64,000 nt of DNA from positions 271,541,694 to 271,605,693 of the forward strand of contig NC_085138.1 in the NCBI RefSeq assembly GCF_035046485.1, read 5' to 3'. This document shows, in pieces, positions 29,812 through 39,411 of the stretch; the first letter of the stretch is position 1; each line of letters begins with the position of its first letter. This DNA comes from Aedes albopictus. Lineage: Eukaryota > Arthropoda > Insecta > Diptera > Culicidae. A program made the translations under genes and the position numbers. The notes beneath the pieces were generated by a model. It was given only the letters and a program-made list of their open reading frames with translations, did not search any database and was not told where the DNA came from.

Positions 29812-30975
29812 GTTATCCGAGGTGAAATTGATCACTTTAAGGCGAAACTGGAAACATTTCCTCATTTTTTTTTGGTTTTTGATTTTTTATTAAATATCGA
29901 AGCAATATTTTCAAAATCGGATTTCGTGCACATGTAGAGCATGGATCAAGGTATCTTCTGAATTTTTTTATGGTGGAAAAAGTTTTCCATTTTTGCAGAA
30001 ACCATTTTTTTGTGAAATAATATTCAAAAATGGTTTCTGCAAAAACGAAAAACATTTTCCACCACGAAAAAAAAATCAGGAGATACCTTGACCCATACTG
30101 ATCCATTAGCATTAGCATTAGCATTAAGCGAGTCGCACAAATTCGTAGGTGGTACAGTCCTAGACCGCTGTTATGAGGGTTGCCCCCTTCCCGTCTGAAC
30201 CAAAGCACAAAGATTTGGGACTAATCTCTGACTCTTGGACAAGACTGACGCAATCCTCCAATGGTCGAGCACTGTCCTGGCCTCGTCCTTGCGACTGCTG
30301 AGGAATGGGAAAGGCTGGTTAGTTTTGGACTCCTATGAAAAATGTAGACAACTCTACGATCTCTTAGGCCTAGGTGTCACGGGAATTTGGGTGTTGTTAG
30401 TGGAAGGGTACTCCAAAGGATACGCTTGGTTAACGTTCAGGCACACCATTGTTAGACTGCTTCGAATCAGTTGTCTGCCCAATTCATCCTCGTCATCTTG
30501 TTGGCATTTGGTCGAATTACTAGATTCTTCGGTTGATAATCTGAAATATAAAATAATATTAACATCGCACGTCAAATAAGCTACAAATTAGTGATACGCT
30601 CGCCACAGTTACATATTTTAAAAATATTATTTATATCGTACGATACATTACCTGAATCCTTCTGAAATAAAATGTTAATTAGCAGTACATTGAAACACAA
30701 ATACTACAAAACACAAAAAAAGAGCATCAAACTTTGATCTTGGAATACTTAAAAATACGGTAAATATCAAGATCAAAATTTGATTTGGTAGATCTTACAC
30801 CGCAACGGACCATTCTAAGGTGATCTACCCACGTTACGGGGTCCCTTGACCCATACTGATCCATGTACACGAAAACCGATTTTGAAAATATTGTTTCGTT
30901 ATTTTATAAAAAATCAAAAACCAAAAAGTGAGGAAATGGATCCAGTTTCGAATTAAAACAACTTTTGCGGATAAC
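29812..30975. mobile_element. Fold-back element split by a retroposon
   Basis: GTTATCCG at 29812 is mirrored by CGGATAAC ending at 30975. Further arm matches are GGAAACATTTCCTCA, TTTGGTTTTTGATTTTTTAT and TTTTCAAAATCGG. A tight inner hairpin (GTGGAAAA...TTTTCCACCAC) lies at 29970-30065. The right arm is displaced by the insertion at 30107-30843. Confidence 0.7.
30107..30843 (-). mobile_element. 737-bp non-LTR retroposed element, (AATGCT)n tail, 21-bp TSD
   Basis: A 21-bp direct repeat (CCTTGACCC...GATCCAT) lies at 30086-30106 and 30844-30864. Read on the minus strand the insertion ends in repeated AATGCT units next to the target duplication, the tail of a target-primed retroposon. Its body contains GTTCAGACGGGAAGGGGGC and GACTGTACCACCTACG, resembling a LINE 3' untranslated region. 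No open frame of note. Confidence 0.75.
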
Positions 30976-31838
30976 ATTAGTAGCAATTCGAATATTGCCA
31001 GAAGAATTTCTGTAAAATCAGTACCCGGTGGATCTCCATGAAACTACGTGATGTAAATTTTGTTTAGCAAAATCTGAACCCGTTAAAACTCTTCTAATGT
31101 GTTAAAACTTTTACATGTGTTAAAACATTCTCGCTGAAACCAGGCCGCCATTTACATAAAGTCTGGGATTTCAATTTTTTCTTGCTTATTCGCTAGAATA
31201 TGATGAAAAAGGAAGAAAACCACTTTTGTTGGGTTAAATTAATGGACCTCTCGCTTGGCAAGGGGCTGACAAGGTGACAAAAATTACGATTTTTCATCAA
31301 ATTACACCTAATTTATCGCATAATATCTCAAAATTCAATGTTGTAACATATACAAAACTTCACTTTTCTATGAAGGGAAAGAATAGGCCTTTCATTTGAA
31401 GTTAAACCATTTTTGGCAGCCATCTTGGATTTGGTCGCCATTTTGAATTTTATCATTAAATTGCGATTTTCGCTGTGTTCGCAACCACCGATTTCAAATC
31501 CGAACTCATCATTTGAAACCTGAGAGTCTAAGCTTCCTAAACATTCAAAATTTTAGGTGTGCATTGACCGCAACGATGATATATCGATTAAAACGTTAGG
31601 CGACCTCCCATTTTCCCATACATTCCGATGCACGCATCTGATCGTGCGATAACGGGATCGATGGAATCGCATGCATGCGTGTGGCGTCTGCAGCAAAGTA
31701 CTTGGAATAAGCTAATAATAACCACACAATCAACCTTCCCAATGCGTCACATTGGTAACACAGCGTAACAAAAATTAACTTTTGGTCTGTCTCAAGAGTA
31801 AATTTATGTGTCTCTGACAGATTTTGGGCCGCTGATTC
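30976..31838. other. AT-rich sequence with unidentified repeat-like text
   Basis: 31140-31560 (AGCCATCTTGGATTTGG, GCCATTTTGAATTTTATC) has the look of a common repeat but no ends are visible. No gene. Confidence 0.3.
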
Positions 31839-32809
31839 CCCAGACAACCAATTTGCACGTATATTGAAGTTTATGTTCATGCTATACGTACTTTTATACT
31901 GTAAAGTTACATCGCATAAAATGCAGTAAAAGTGCCTTATGCGTACAAAAGTGGAAGGCGCTATACGTGCATTGCCGGGAAAATAATGACGCTATATGAC
32001 TTGAAGCGATTGGATTATCGAGCCGCACTTCACACTTAGCACCAAACACTACTTATGAAACACACTGATTAAATGTCATGACATTCTAACTCACCTCAGT
32101 GCTTGTTGGAATGCACTTGGTTTCCGTGCGCTGTACGTGTTCGGCAGGCTATTTGGAAATCAAAATTATGTGGCATGATTTCCCGCACAGTTACCACTTC
32201 TCCTCCTTGCTAGCACCACCCATTGTTAATTATAAGGTCAAAAAAACAAAAATGATGACCTTGTTACTTGTTTTGTAACCATAATGATGACTTTTCACTT
32301 TCTTTTAACTTTTTGGCACTCCAACAGCACCTCTTTCATTGTTATCACATATCACATCGCAATATGCCAACGTTAACGATTCTAGCTTATGCGAGTTTGT
32401 ATGTACATTTGAACGAGTTTATTTTCACTTTTATGCGATATAGTTTGTACACCAATGCGAGTTAAACTGACATAATTAGAAAAGCACCAAGCGAAGTCGT
32501 ATAATCATCGCAGTACGCAATTATGCGAAGGCAATTGACACTTTGCGAGTTCACTCGAACGCTTTTGCGAATAAGCAAAGTTCGTCGCAACAAAACATCG
32601 GAATGTCGTCTACTACGCTGTAGTCATGCATTATAAAAGTTAATTTGCACTCTTATATGATTTTACCAGATACATCGCAGTAAGTTCAAAAAATAACATC
32701 AAATGCGATGAAAACTGTCCCTCAGCCGTACATATATGCGATAGTGACTTAAAATAGTACTTTATACGGTGTATAGCGTGCATCCTTATGCGATTCCTGG
32801 TTGTCTGGG
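31839..32809. mobile_element. 0.97-kb element, TIR CCCAGACAACCA, rich in ATGCGA motifs
   Basis: Left CCCAGACAACCA and right TGGTTGTCTGGG are perfect complements. ATGCGA/TCGCAT/ACATCGCA motifs recur at least a dozen times inside, often next to TTAT. A target duplication is not clear. A shorter relative with the same ends is at 45089-45243. Confidence 0.7.
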
Positions 32810-32839
32810 TCCGAATCCGGGCTCAGATTTGCTCCAACA

Positions 32840-33300
32840 CGTCACACTTTTGAGCTATACATCAATTTATAGTGCAAAATATGCGATTTTGGGCTTTTTT
32901 GACCGCAAGCCATTAAGCATGGAAATATTTTTTAAGCAATCAAAAGACAAATAACATCTAAATTAACGACTCATGCAAAATATTTCGTTTTACCAAATTG
33001 AATTTGATAGTTTTAAGCGGTTTATGTTAGGTACGATATTTCCCATACAAGTAACCCATCAAAAGTTGCATGCAAGTTTACTTTCTCACATAAAATGCTT
33101 AAATCTTTTATATTTGATTCGGTAAAACGAAATATTATGCGTGAGTCGCTAAAATAGATGTTATTTGACCAATTTACCTTTTGATTGCGTAAAAAAAATA
33201 TGTCCATGCCTAATGGCATGCAGTAAAAAAGCCCAAAATCGCATAAGACACATAAGTTTGTTCTTGAGACAAAAAAATGTTACGCTGTGTAACAGCTCGC
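32840..33300. mobile_element. Fold-back MITE
   Basis: 32885-33000 (ATGCGATTTTGGGCTTTTTT...TTTCGTTTTACC) is mirrored at 33120-33245 with moderate divergence. The host text left of the CCCAGACAACCA element (TAACACAGCGTAAC) matches the outer right arm, so that element apparently inserted into this one. Confidence 0.6.
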
Positions 33301-33389
33301 TGTCGAAGTGCACGGTTTGAGTCAAAAACGATCCGGATGCACAAGGAGGGTTTACTGTCGGGAACCATTCCTCCAAAGATTACTCCAAC

Positions 33390-33755
33390 ACACTTCTATA
33401 AAGTTTCGTTGCAGTGATTCCTTCCAGAATTCTTCTAGATATTCCTTCCGAGATTCCTCCCAGGTTTCTTTTGGTTTTTCTACATAAAGTTATCCTGTGA
33501 TTGCTCCAGAGATTTTTTCCATAATTCTTAAACAAATTCAACTCGCAATTTCTTCTGAAATTTCTCTAGGGATCTTCCTGCATTCTTGGATTCATTTCAT
33601 TCGGGACATCTGTATAAATTCCTAAATTCCACAAGAGATACCTCCCGACAATCGTAAATTCGTTCCGTTATTTCTTCTGAAATTCATCGAGTGGTTCCAT
33701 CCAGATATGTATTTCTTTAGGATTTTTTCCCGAGATTTTCTCCACATAAGACATG
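33390..33755. repeat. Degenerate AATTCCTCCAGG-type repeat island
   Basis: TTCCTTCCAGAATTC, CCTTCCGAGATTCCTCC and TTCTTCTGAAATTTC blocks without fixed period. Confidence 0.5.
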
Positions 33756-33780
33756 TAGACGGGCTTGGTGGTGTAGTAGA

Positions 33781-35281
33781 CACATTCTACCGTGACGTTA
33801 CAACGTTTTGACGCATTCATAGTCAGATTTTCCTCTATAACTCATGAAAACGAGCGTAAACCGCAAAATATTTTTTGATATTCGGATTCCTTGTAAAATT
33901 TCTGATATATTTGACCTATTGAACATTTAGTTTTCATTATAAAAACGTGTTCAAAATGCGTATTTGTAGCGTGACGTTACAACGCGCTGGAATCCGACCC
34001 TCTCTAACGCGCTACCCACATCTCAAAAAATCTGCTCGGATTTTTATGATATTCTGATTTTTTTTTCCACCATTGAAATTTATTGGTTTGTTCTTCAATT
34101 CAATGGAATAAAACATTTAAATTTCGGATTTGTTTTTGAATAATCGACTTTTACATTTCGTGACGTTACAACACCCGTTCAGTTTCAAACAGGGTTCTGC
34201 TCGCGTTGTAACGTCACGAAAATGCACATCATGTTAGAATCAGCATAATCAGCCAAATTTACCCGAATTTGTGAATATATCATTGCATTATCTTCACTGC
34301 TGCAAGGGAACTTTATTCTATTGAAAATCCGTTTTGTGATAAATGGCTCGGAGGGCCAAGTTATTGCTATCAATAGTATGAATACTCCTTCATGATGGTT
34401 AATGACACCGGCACCCATCTTTGGTTTAGTATCACCCATATTCTTCTAGTTTTGTTCCAAAGACTAACGCGCTTTCGCACCGCCAGATATTTAAATTTTT
34501 CAGCATATCTCATCACGCCGTTGAGATAAGGCACATTCTACCGTGACGTTACAACGTTTCTACGCATTCGTAGTCAGACTTTTCACTATAATTCATAAAA
34601 ACGACTGTAAACCTCAAAATATTTTATTATATTCAGATTCCTTGTAAAATTTCCGATAGGTTTGACCTATTTAACATTTAATTTTCATTGGAAAATCTTG
34701 TTTAAAATGCGTATTTGTAGCGTGAAGTTACAACGCGCTAGAATTCGACCCCCTCTACCGCGCAACCAACATCTTGAAAAATTTGCTCGGATTTTTATTT
34801 TAAACTGAAAATTTCTCCCACCATTGAAATTTATTGGTTTGTTCTTCAATGCAGTGAAATAAAACATATACATTTCGGATTCGTTTTTGGATAATCGACT
34901 TTTACATTTCGTGAGGTTACAACGCCCGTTCAGTTTCAAACAGGGTTCTGCTCGCGTTGTAACGTCACGAAAATGCACATCATTTTTGAATCAGAATAAT
35001 CAGACAAAATTGTCCGAATTTGTGAATATATTATTGCTTTATTTTTACTGTTCCAAGAGCAACTTTATTCTATTAAAAATCCGTTTTGTGATAAATGGCT
35101 CGGAGGGCCAAGTTATTGCTATCAGCAGTATTAAAACTCCTTCATGAAGGTTAATGGTACCCATCTTCGGCCTAGTATCACCCATATTCATCTAATATTG
35201 TTTCAAAGACTAAACCGTTGATATTCATTACTTCACACCGCCAGATATTTAGATTTTGCAGCATAAAACTAATCACGCCGT
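33781..35281. repeat. Tandem duplication, 751-bp unit
   Basis: CACATTCTACCGTGACGTTA occurs at 33781 and again at 34532, and the following 750 bp correspond block by block (TTTCATTATAAAAACG/TTTCATTGGAAAATC, GGGTTCTGCTCGCGTTG, GATAAATGGCTCGGAGGGCC, CACCGCCAGATATTTA) with noticeable divergence. Confidence 0.8.
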
Positions 35282-35399
35282 CGAATTAAACATTGTTTCG
35301 ATAATTTATGCAATGTCATTGATTCAATTAAAAACGCTTTAAGATGTGCGAGCAGTTATTGAACCAAAGACATACCTGAGGATCTGCATACCACTTAGG

Positions 35400-35630
35400 G
35401 GCAGCGTTGCCAACCTTCCAGATTTATCTGGATTTATCCAGATTTTTGAGGTCTCATTTAACAAAAGTCTGGAAGATCCAGACATTTGTTTTCCGGATTT
35501 GTAAGGTTTTGCTCGGAATTTGTAAGGTTTTTGCCCGGAATTTGTAAGGTTTTTACGCAAATCCAGACTTTTCCAGACAAATCTTCCTAAATCATCCAGA
35601 TTTTTCCAAAATTGACCTGGCATCCCTGCT
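35400..35630. repeat. Short-period CCAGATTT/GGAATTTGTAAGG repeat
   Basis: GTTGCCAACC is followed by repeated CAGATTTATCTGG and GGAATTTGTAAGGTTTT units and ends GACCTGGCATCCCTGC. The 94-codon minus open frame here is a by-product. Confidence 0.5.
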
Positions 35631-35700
35631 TAGGGGCATCAATTTCTGTGATCCAGAGACAAATAGACCTAATTCTGACAAAAAAATCCATCCTATATTT

Positions 35701-36125
35701 TTTTTTATTCTTAATCACTTAACCTAATTTACAGCTCTATTGTCCACTAGGGCACTACGTGAGCGATTTCAATTGACAGCTGTACCTACAGTATGGTACA
35801 GGGCCTAGATGTATTCTATTATACTTTATCGAACTGGTTGCCTTTCTGCTGCTTTCACTTCTCTACTCTACCAGGTAGAATGATGAGCACAAGGATGGTA
35901 GGTGGCCGTTGTTCTTTTCCAGTCCGATTGGGGGTCCATTATGAGTAGCAGTTCGCCGATGTCCAGGTGTCCGGGTCCGTTTGAGCCATGGGGCTCAGAA
36001 GAGGGTCAGTGTCAGCCACTCTCGGTGAAGAGCAACTGACGAAAAATTGCAAGTGCCGGGGCTGGAAATCAAACCCATGACCATCCGCATATGAAGCGAA
36101 CGTGTGACCAACTACGCCACGGGCC
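35701..36125 (-). mobile_element. Complete tRNA-derived SINE with 13-bp target duplication
   Basis: The 5' end is at 36125. On the minus strand GGCCCGTGGCGTAGTTGG contains an A-box, and GGGTTTGATTTCC about 45 bp further is a B-box. The 3' end is an A-rich AAGAATAAAAAAAA. CCATCCTATATTT flanks both sides (35688-35700 and 36126-36138), proving retroposition. The truncated copy at 10536-11080 belongs to the same family. Confidence 0.85.
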
Positions 36126-36138
36126 CCATCCTATATTT

Positions 36139-37800
36139 GTCAGAGTCATAATTACTTAGAGAGTTAGTGTCTTTGGCAAAGTTGTTTGATAAGTCAAAAA
36201 CTTTCATCTGATTTACTATTTGATGTGAGATTCAGACACACTGGGCGACGTTTATTAAAAGTTTACAATAGTTTAGTAGAATTTTCCAAAAAGTTTTCAA
36301 CAAATTTTGATTAGTTGAGCAACTATTTTTTGGCAAAATCTTTGGGCACATTATAAGAAGTTACAACATGTTGAATATTTTTTGAATAAAAATAAAGTGC
36401 ATTATTTTTCAAAATTTCAACTACCACTAGTCAGTTAGAAACATGAACCAAACGGCCTTTAAACTGAAAATTCTTGACAAGATAAACAACTTTTCCAAAG
36501 ACATCAACATTCTAAAAGTCTAAAGTTTAAGTAATTAGAGTCCCGAGATATATGAGTTTCAATTTCGTAGGTGTTACGTCTGTTTGTCGGTGATTCATGT
36601 TATATCAAAAATAGATGTAACACTGACGTAATATCCATCCCATATATTTCAAGATCCTAACTATTTAGACAGTTGGTGTCCTCGACAAAATTGTTTGGCT
36701 GGTCAAGAACTTTCAATTGATGGGTCGTATGATTAGGAGGCGCTAGAGGGCATACACATTATTAGTTTCACTTATCTTAGGATCGTGATTAATTGGAAAG
36801 ATGGTTGCTTCATTAAAGTTGTTTGGTAGATCACTAGACTTTCAGTTTAATAGCCGCATGGTATTAATTTCTGCCACACAGTGGTAGCAGTTGCAAATTT
36901 TCAAAGGCATGCCACTTTAAATAATTACCCAAAACACATTCAACAAGCCGTAACTTTTTATAAAATATATCAAAAATTCTCAAATTTTGACTGATAGTTC
37001 CTCATCTTGTTATCTGTAATTTCTACAATTTTGGACTTGGTTTGTTAGCTCTACACAAAGATGGAGCGCTTTAAGCAGAATCATATTTTTGACTGTGTTC
37101 TATTAACTCTTATATCGGAATAAGTGAATCAAATCAAATTAAATTTTGAGAGTTAAGAATTATATATTGATCTTTGATTACAATTTGATTTGAATACAAT
37201 ATGTCCAAAGTGAATAAAGTTCCAGCTTGTAGAATACTTTTCAAGAAATTCTAACCCCTTGCCTGCTTTTGCAAAATGGAAACTAACTTCTTCTAATGGC
37301 AAAATCTCACATCTATTGGTAAATCAACTGAAAGTCCTTTATTTACCAAACAACGTTACCGAAGAAATCGTATTTTTATGTAAAAGGGATCCTGAGATGT
37401 ATGAAATTTAAAATATGTAAGTTCTCTAGCGCCGCCTGTTGGTGGAACTTTAAATCAAACTGTCCATCAACTGTAAGTCTTTGACCAACTCAATAACTTT
37501 GTAGTTTCGTCAGTGTTTCGCCTGTTGGCCACTCATATCACAGAAATTTTCGGTTTGAGTGGTATTAGATGACGATTAAAAGTTTTTACATTATTGCAGT
37601 ACAATTACATCGTAGATTTTGGTCAAACACCATCTCCCCGTTCTTCGAAAATCTACGTAGTTTATTAGCCGGCAATGGTACGCAATTTATAAACGATATC
37701 TCGAAAAAGAGCTCATACACAAAGAGAACGAAATTGTTTTGAATATAGAACTACGTTTGTCCAATTCAGAAGCCGTCCAAGCCAGAAAGATTTGGTCTTT
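36139..37800. other. AT-rich interior of the 4.6-kb element; no gene
   Basis: Degenerate repeats of a GGCAAAGTTGTTTG/AACTTTCA-type unit recur at about 36175, 36690, 36820, 37330 and 37480. No open frame of note. Confidence 0.35.
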
Positions 37801-38365
37801 TCCACAGAACTTTTTTTCGTGACGTTACAACGCAAACTTCAACCAGGTGAAACTCAGACTTCCGTGAACCGATTTTCTTTTTTTTTAGCTCATTTGAAAG
37901 ATCTTTTCGAGTACAAAGAGAAAACAAAATATCATATTTGTAACGTTTTCCGTATTTGAATAAAATTTAAAAATGTTGATTTTTCGTGACGTTACAACGC
38001 AATAAAAACCCATACTATGATCAGCCATATTTCAAAGTTGTAAAGTCTTCCGATTAAAAATCTTTTTTTGCTAAAAAATCTACATACATTTATCTACAAA
38101 TGATGGAATACTTTTGAAAAATCAGTGTGTTGGTGTTTAAAATACGATAGTTTGGATGAAAAGTGTGCCTAAAAGACTTTAAATCACGATTTTAATGCTA
38201 ATCTTAATCGTCGTTCAATTTATATTTATTGTCATACTAATATCATGTCGAATACATTTTTGGATGACAAAAGTAATGTAGAATGTGATAAAAATGTCAA
38301 ATATGTCATTACTCAACTTTGAAAAGTTGGTATTGATGATACGGGGCCCGTAGAATGTGTCAGTA

Positions 38366-38430
38366 ACTACCGCTTCTTATTCATATGCAGAAGGTTCTGA
38401 GTTCAATCTCTGGCTCGTCCCTTTCTTCCA
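38366..38430 (+). repeat. tRNA-like SINE head, right half
   Basis: ACTACCGCTTCTTATTCATA then GAGTTCAATCTCTGG (B-box-like). Together with GGGCTTGGTGGTGTAGTA at 33761-33778 it rebuilds a tRNA-like promoter region. Confidence 0.5.
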
Positions 38431-38692
38431 ATGTTGTTTATGTTGCAAGAAATGGAGAAAACAACAACACTGTTGCCCAAACTTTTGCTCAAACAGCATC
38501 AAATTAGGCAAGGAATCATAATGCTCACGCTATTTGCACCATTTCATTGCAGAAACGGAGAATTGACCTTCTCACCATACAAAAATTCAGCTCATTACTA
38601 CAAATCTAGTACTACACCGAACGTGCCCCATTTATCATCTCACCATACAAAAGTCTAGTTCACTACAATCAATCTAGTACTTCATCTAATGC
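38431..38692. mobile_element. Palindromic MITE pieces (two right-end fragments)
   Basis: 38431-38629 is a right arm ending CGAACGTGCCCC; after AT, 38632-38692 is the right end of another copy starting TATCATCTCACC. This again places the junction at the GAGAATTGATC site of the host copy. Confidence 0.75.
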
Positions 38693-38697
38693 TTGAC

Positions 38698-39409
38698 AAA
38701 TCGGTGAAGTACTAGATTTGTAGTAATGAGCTGAATTTTTGTATGGTGAGAAGATCAATTCTCTGTTTCTGCAATGAAATGGTTCAAAAAGAGTGGGTAT
38801 TATGATTCCTTGCCTAATTTGATGCTGTTTGAGCAAAACTTTGGGAAACAGTTTTGTTGTTTTCTCCATGTCTTGCAACATAACCAACATAGTTATCAAA
38901 AGTTTTGCTCAAACAGCATCAAATTAGGCGAGGAATCATATTACCCACGCTTTTTGCACCATTTCATTGCAGAAACGGAGAATGGGGCACGTTCGGTGTA
39001 GTACTAGATTTGTAGTAATGAGCTGAATTTTAGTATGGTGAGAAGGTCAATTCTCCGTTTCTGCAATGAAATGGTGCAAATAGCGTGGGCATTATGATTA
39101 CTTGCCTAATTTGATGCTACCTGAGCAAAACTTTGAATAACTATGTTGTTTATGTTGCAAGAAATGGAGAAAATACAACACTGTTGCCCAAAGTTTTGCT
39201 CAAACAGGATCAAATTAGGCAATGAATCATAATACACACGCTTTTAGCACCATTTCATTGCAGAAACGGAGAGTTGACCTTCTCACCATACTGAAATTCA
39301 GCACATTACTACAAATCTAGTACCTTCACCGATCTGTCCTATTGACCTTCTCACCATACAAAAATTCTGCTCATTACTACAAATCTAGTACTACACCGAA
39401 TGTGCCCCA
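38698..39409. mobile_element. Palindromic MITE (variants B/C), host of a nested copy
   Basis: The left end begins at AAATCGGTGAAGTACTAG; the right end at 39409 is CGAATGTGCCCC followed by AT. It is split at GAGAATTGA by the copy at 38984-39340. Confidence 0.8.
38984..39340. mobile_element. Palindromic MITE, hybrid ends (C left, B right), nested
   Basis: 357 bp from GGGGCACGTTCGG to GATCTGTCCT, flanked GAGAAT...ATTGACC. The insertion site is the same base position as in the nested pair at 9318. Confidence 0.9.
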
Positions 39410-39411
39410 TT

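Larger units (their letters stand above)
33779..38361. mobile_element. 4.6-kb element, TIR GACACATTCTAC, with GTGACGTTACAACG repeats
   Basis: Ends GACACATTCTAC (33779-33790) and GTAGAATGTGTC (38350-38361) are perfect complements. AGTA lies immediately outside each end (33775-33778 and 38362-38365), and the flanks are the two halves of a tRNA-like SINE (GGCTTGGTGGTGTAGTA and AGTAACTACCGC). CGTGACGTTACAACG or close variants occur ten times, all within about 1.2 kb of the left end or 0.55 kb of the right end. The left part is tandemly duplicated (33781-34531 and 34532-35281). It encodes no protein I can see. A SINE at 35701-36125 is nested inside. Confidence 0.6.

Noticed and set aside
30235..30579. 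114-codon plus-strand open frame
   Set aside because: It lies antisense in a retroposon 3' region bounded by a 21-bp duplication; no domain.
35339..35623. 94-codon minus-strand open frame rich in K, S and G
   Set aside because: Generated by the short-period CCAGATTT repeat.
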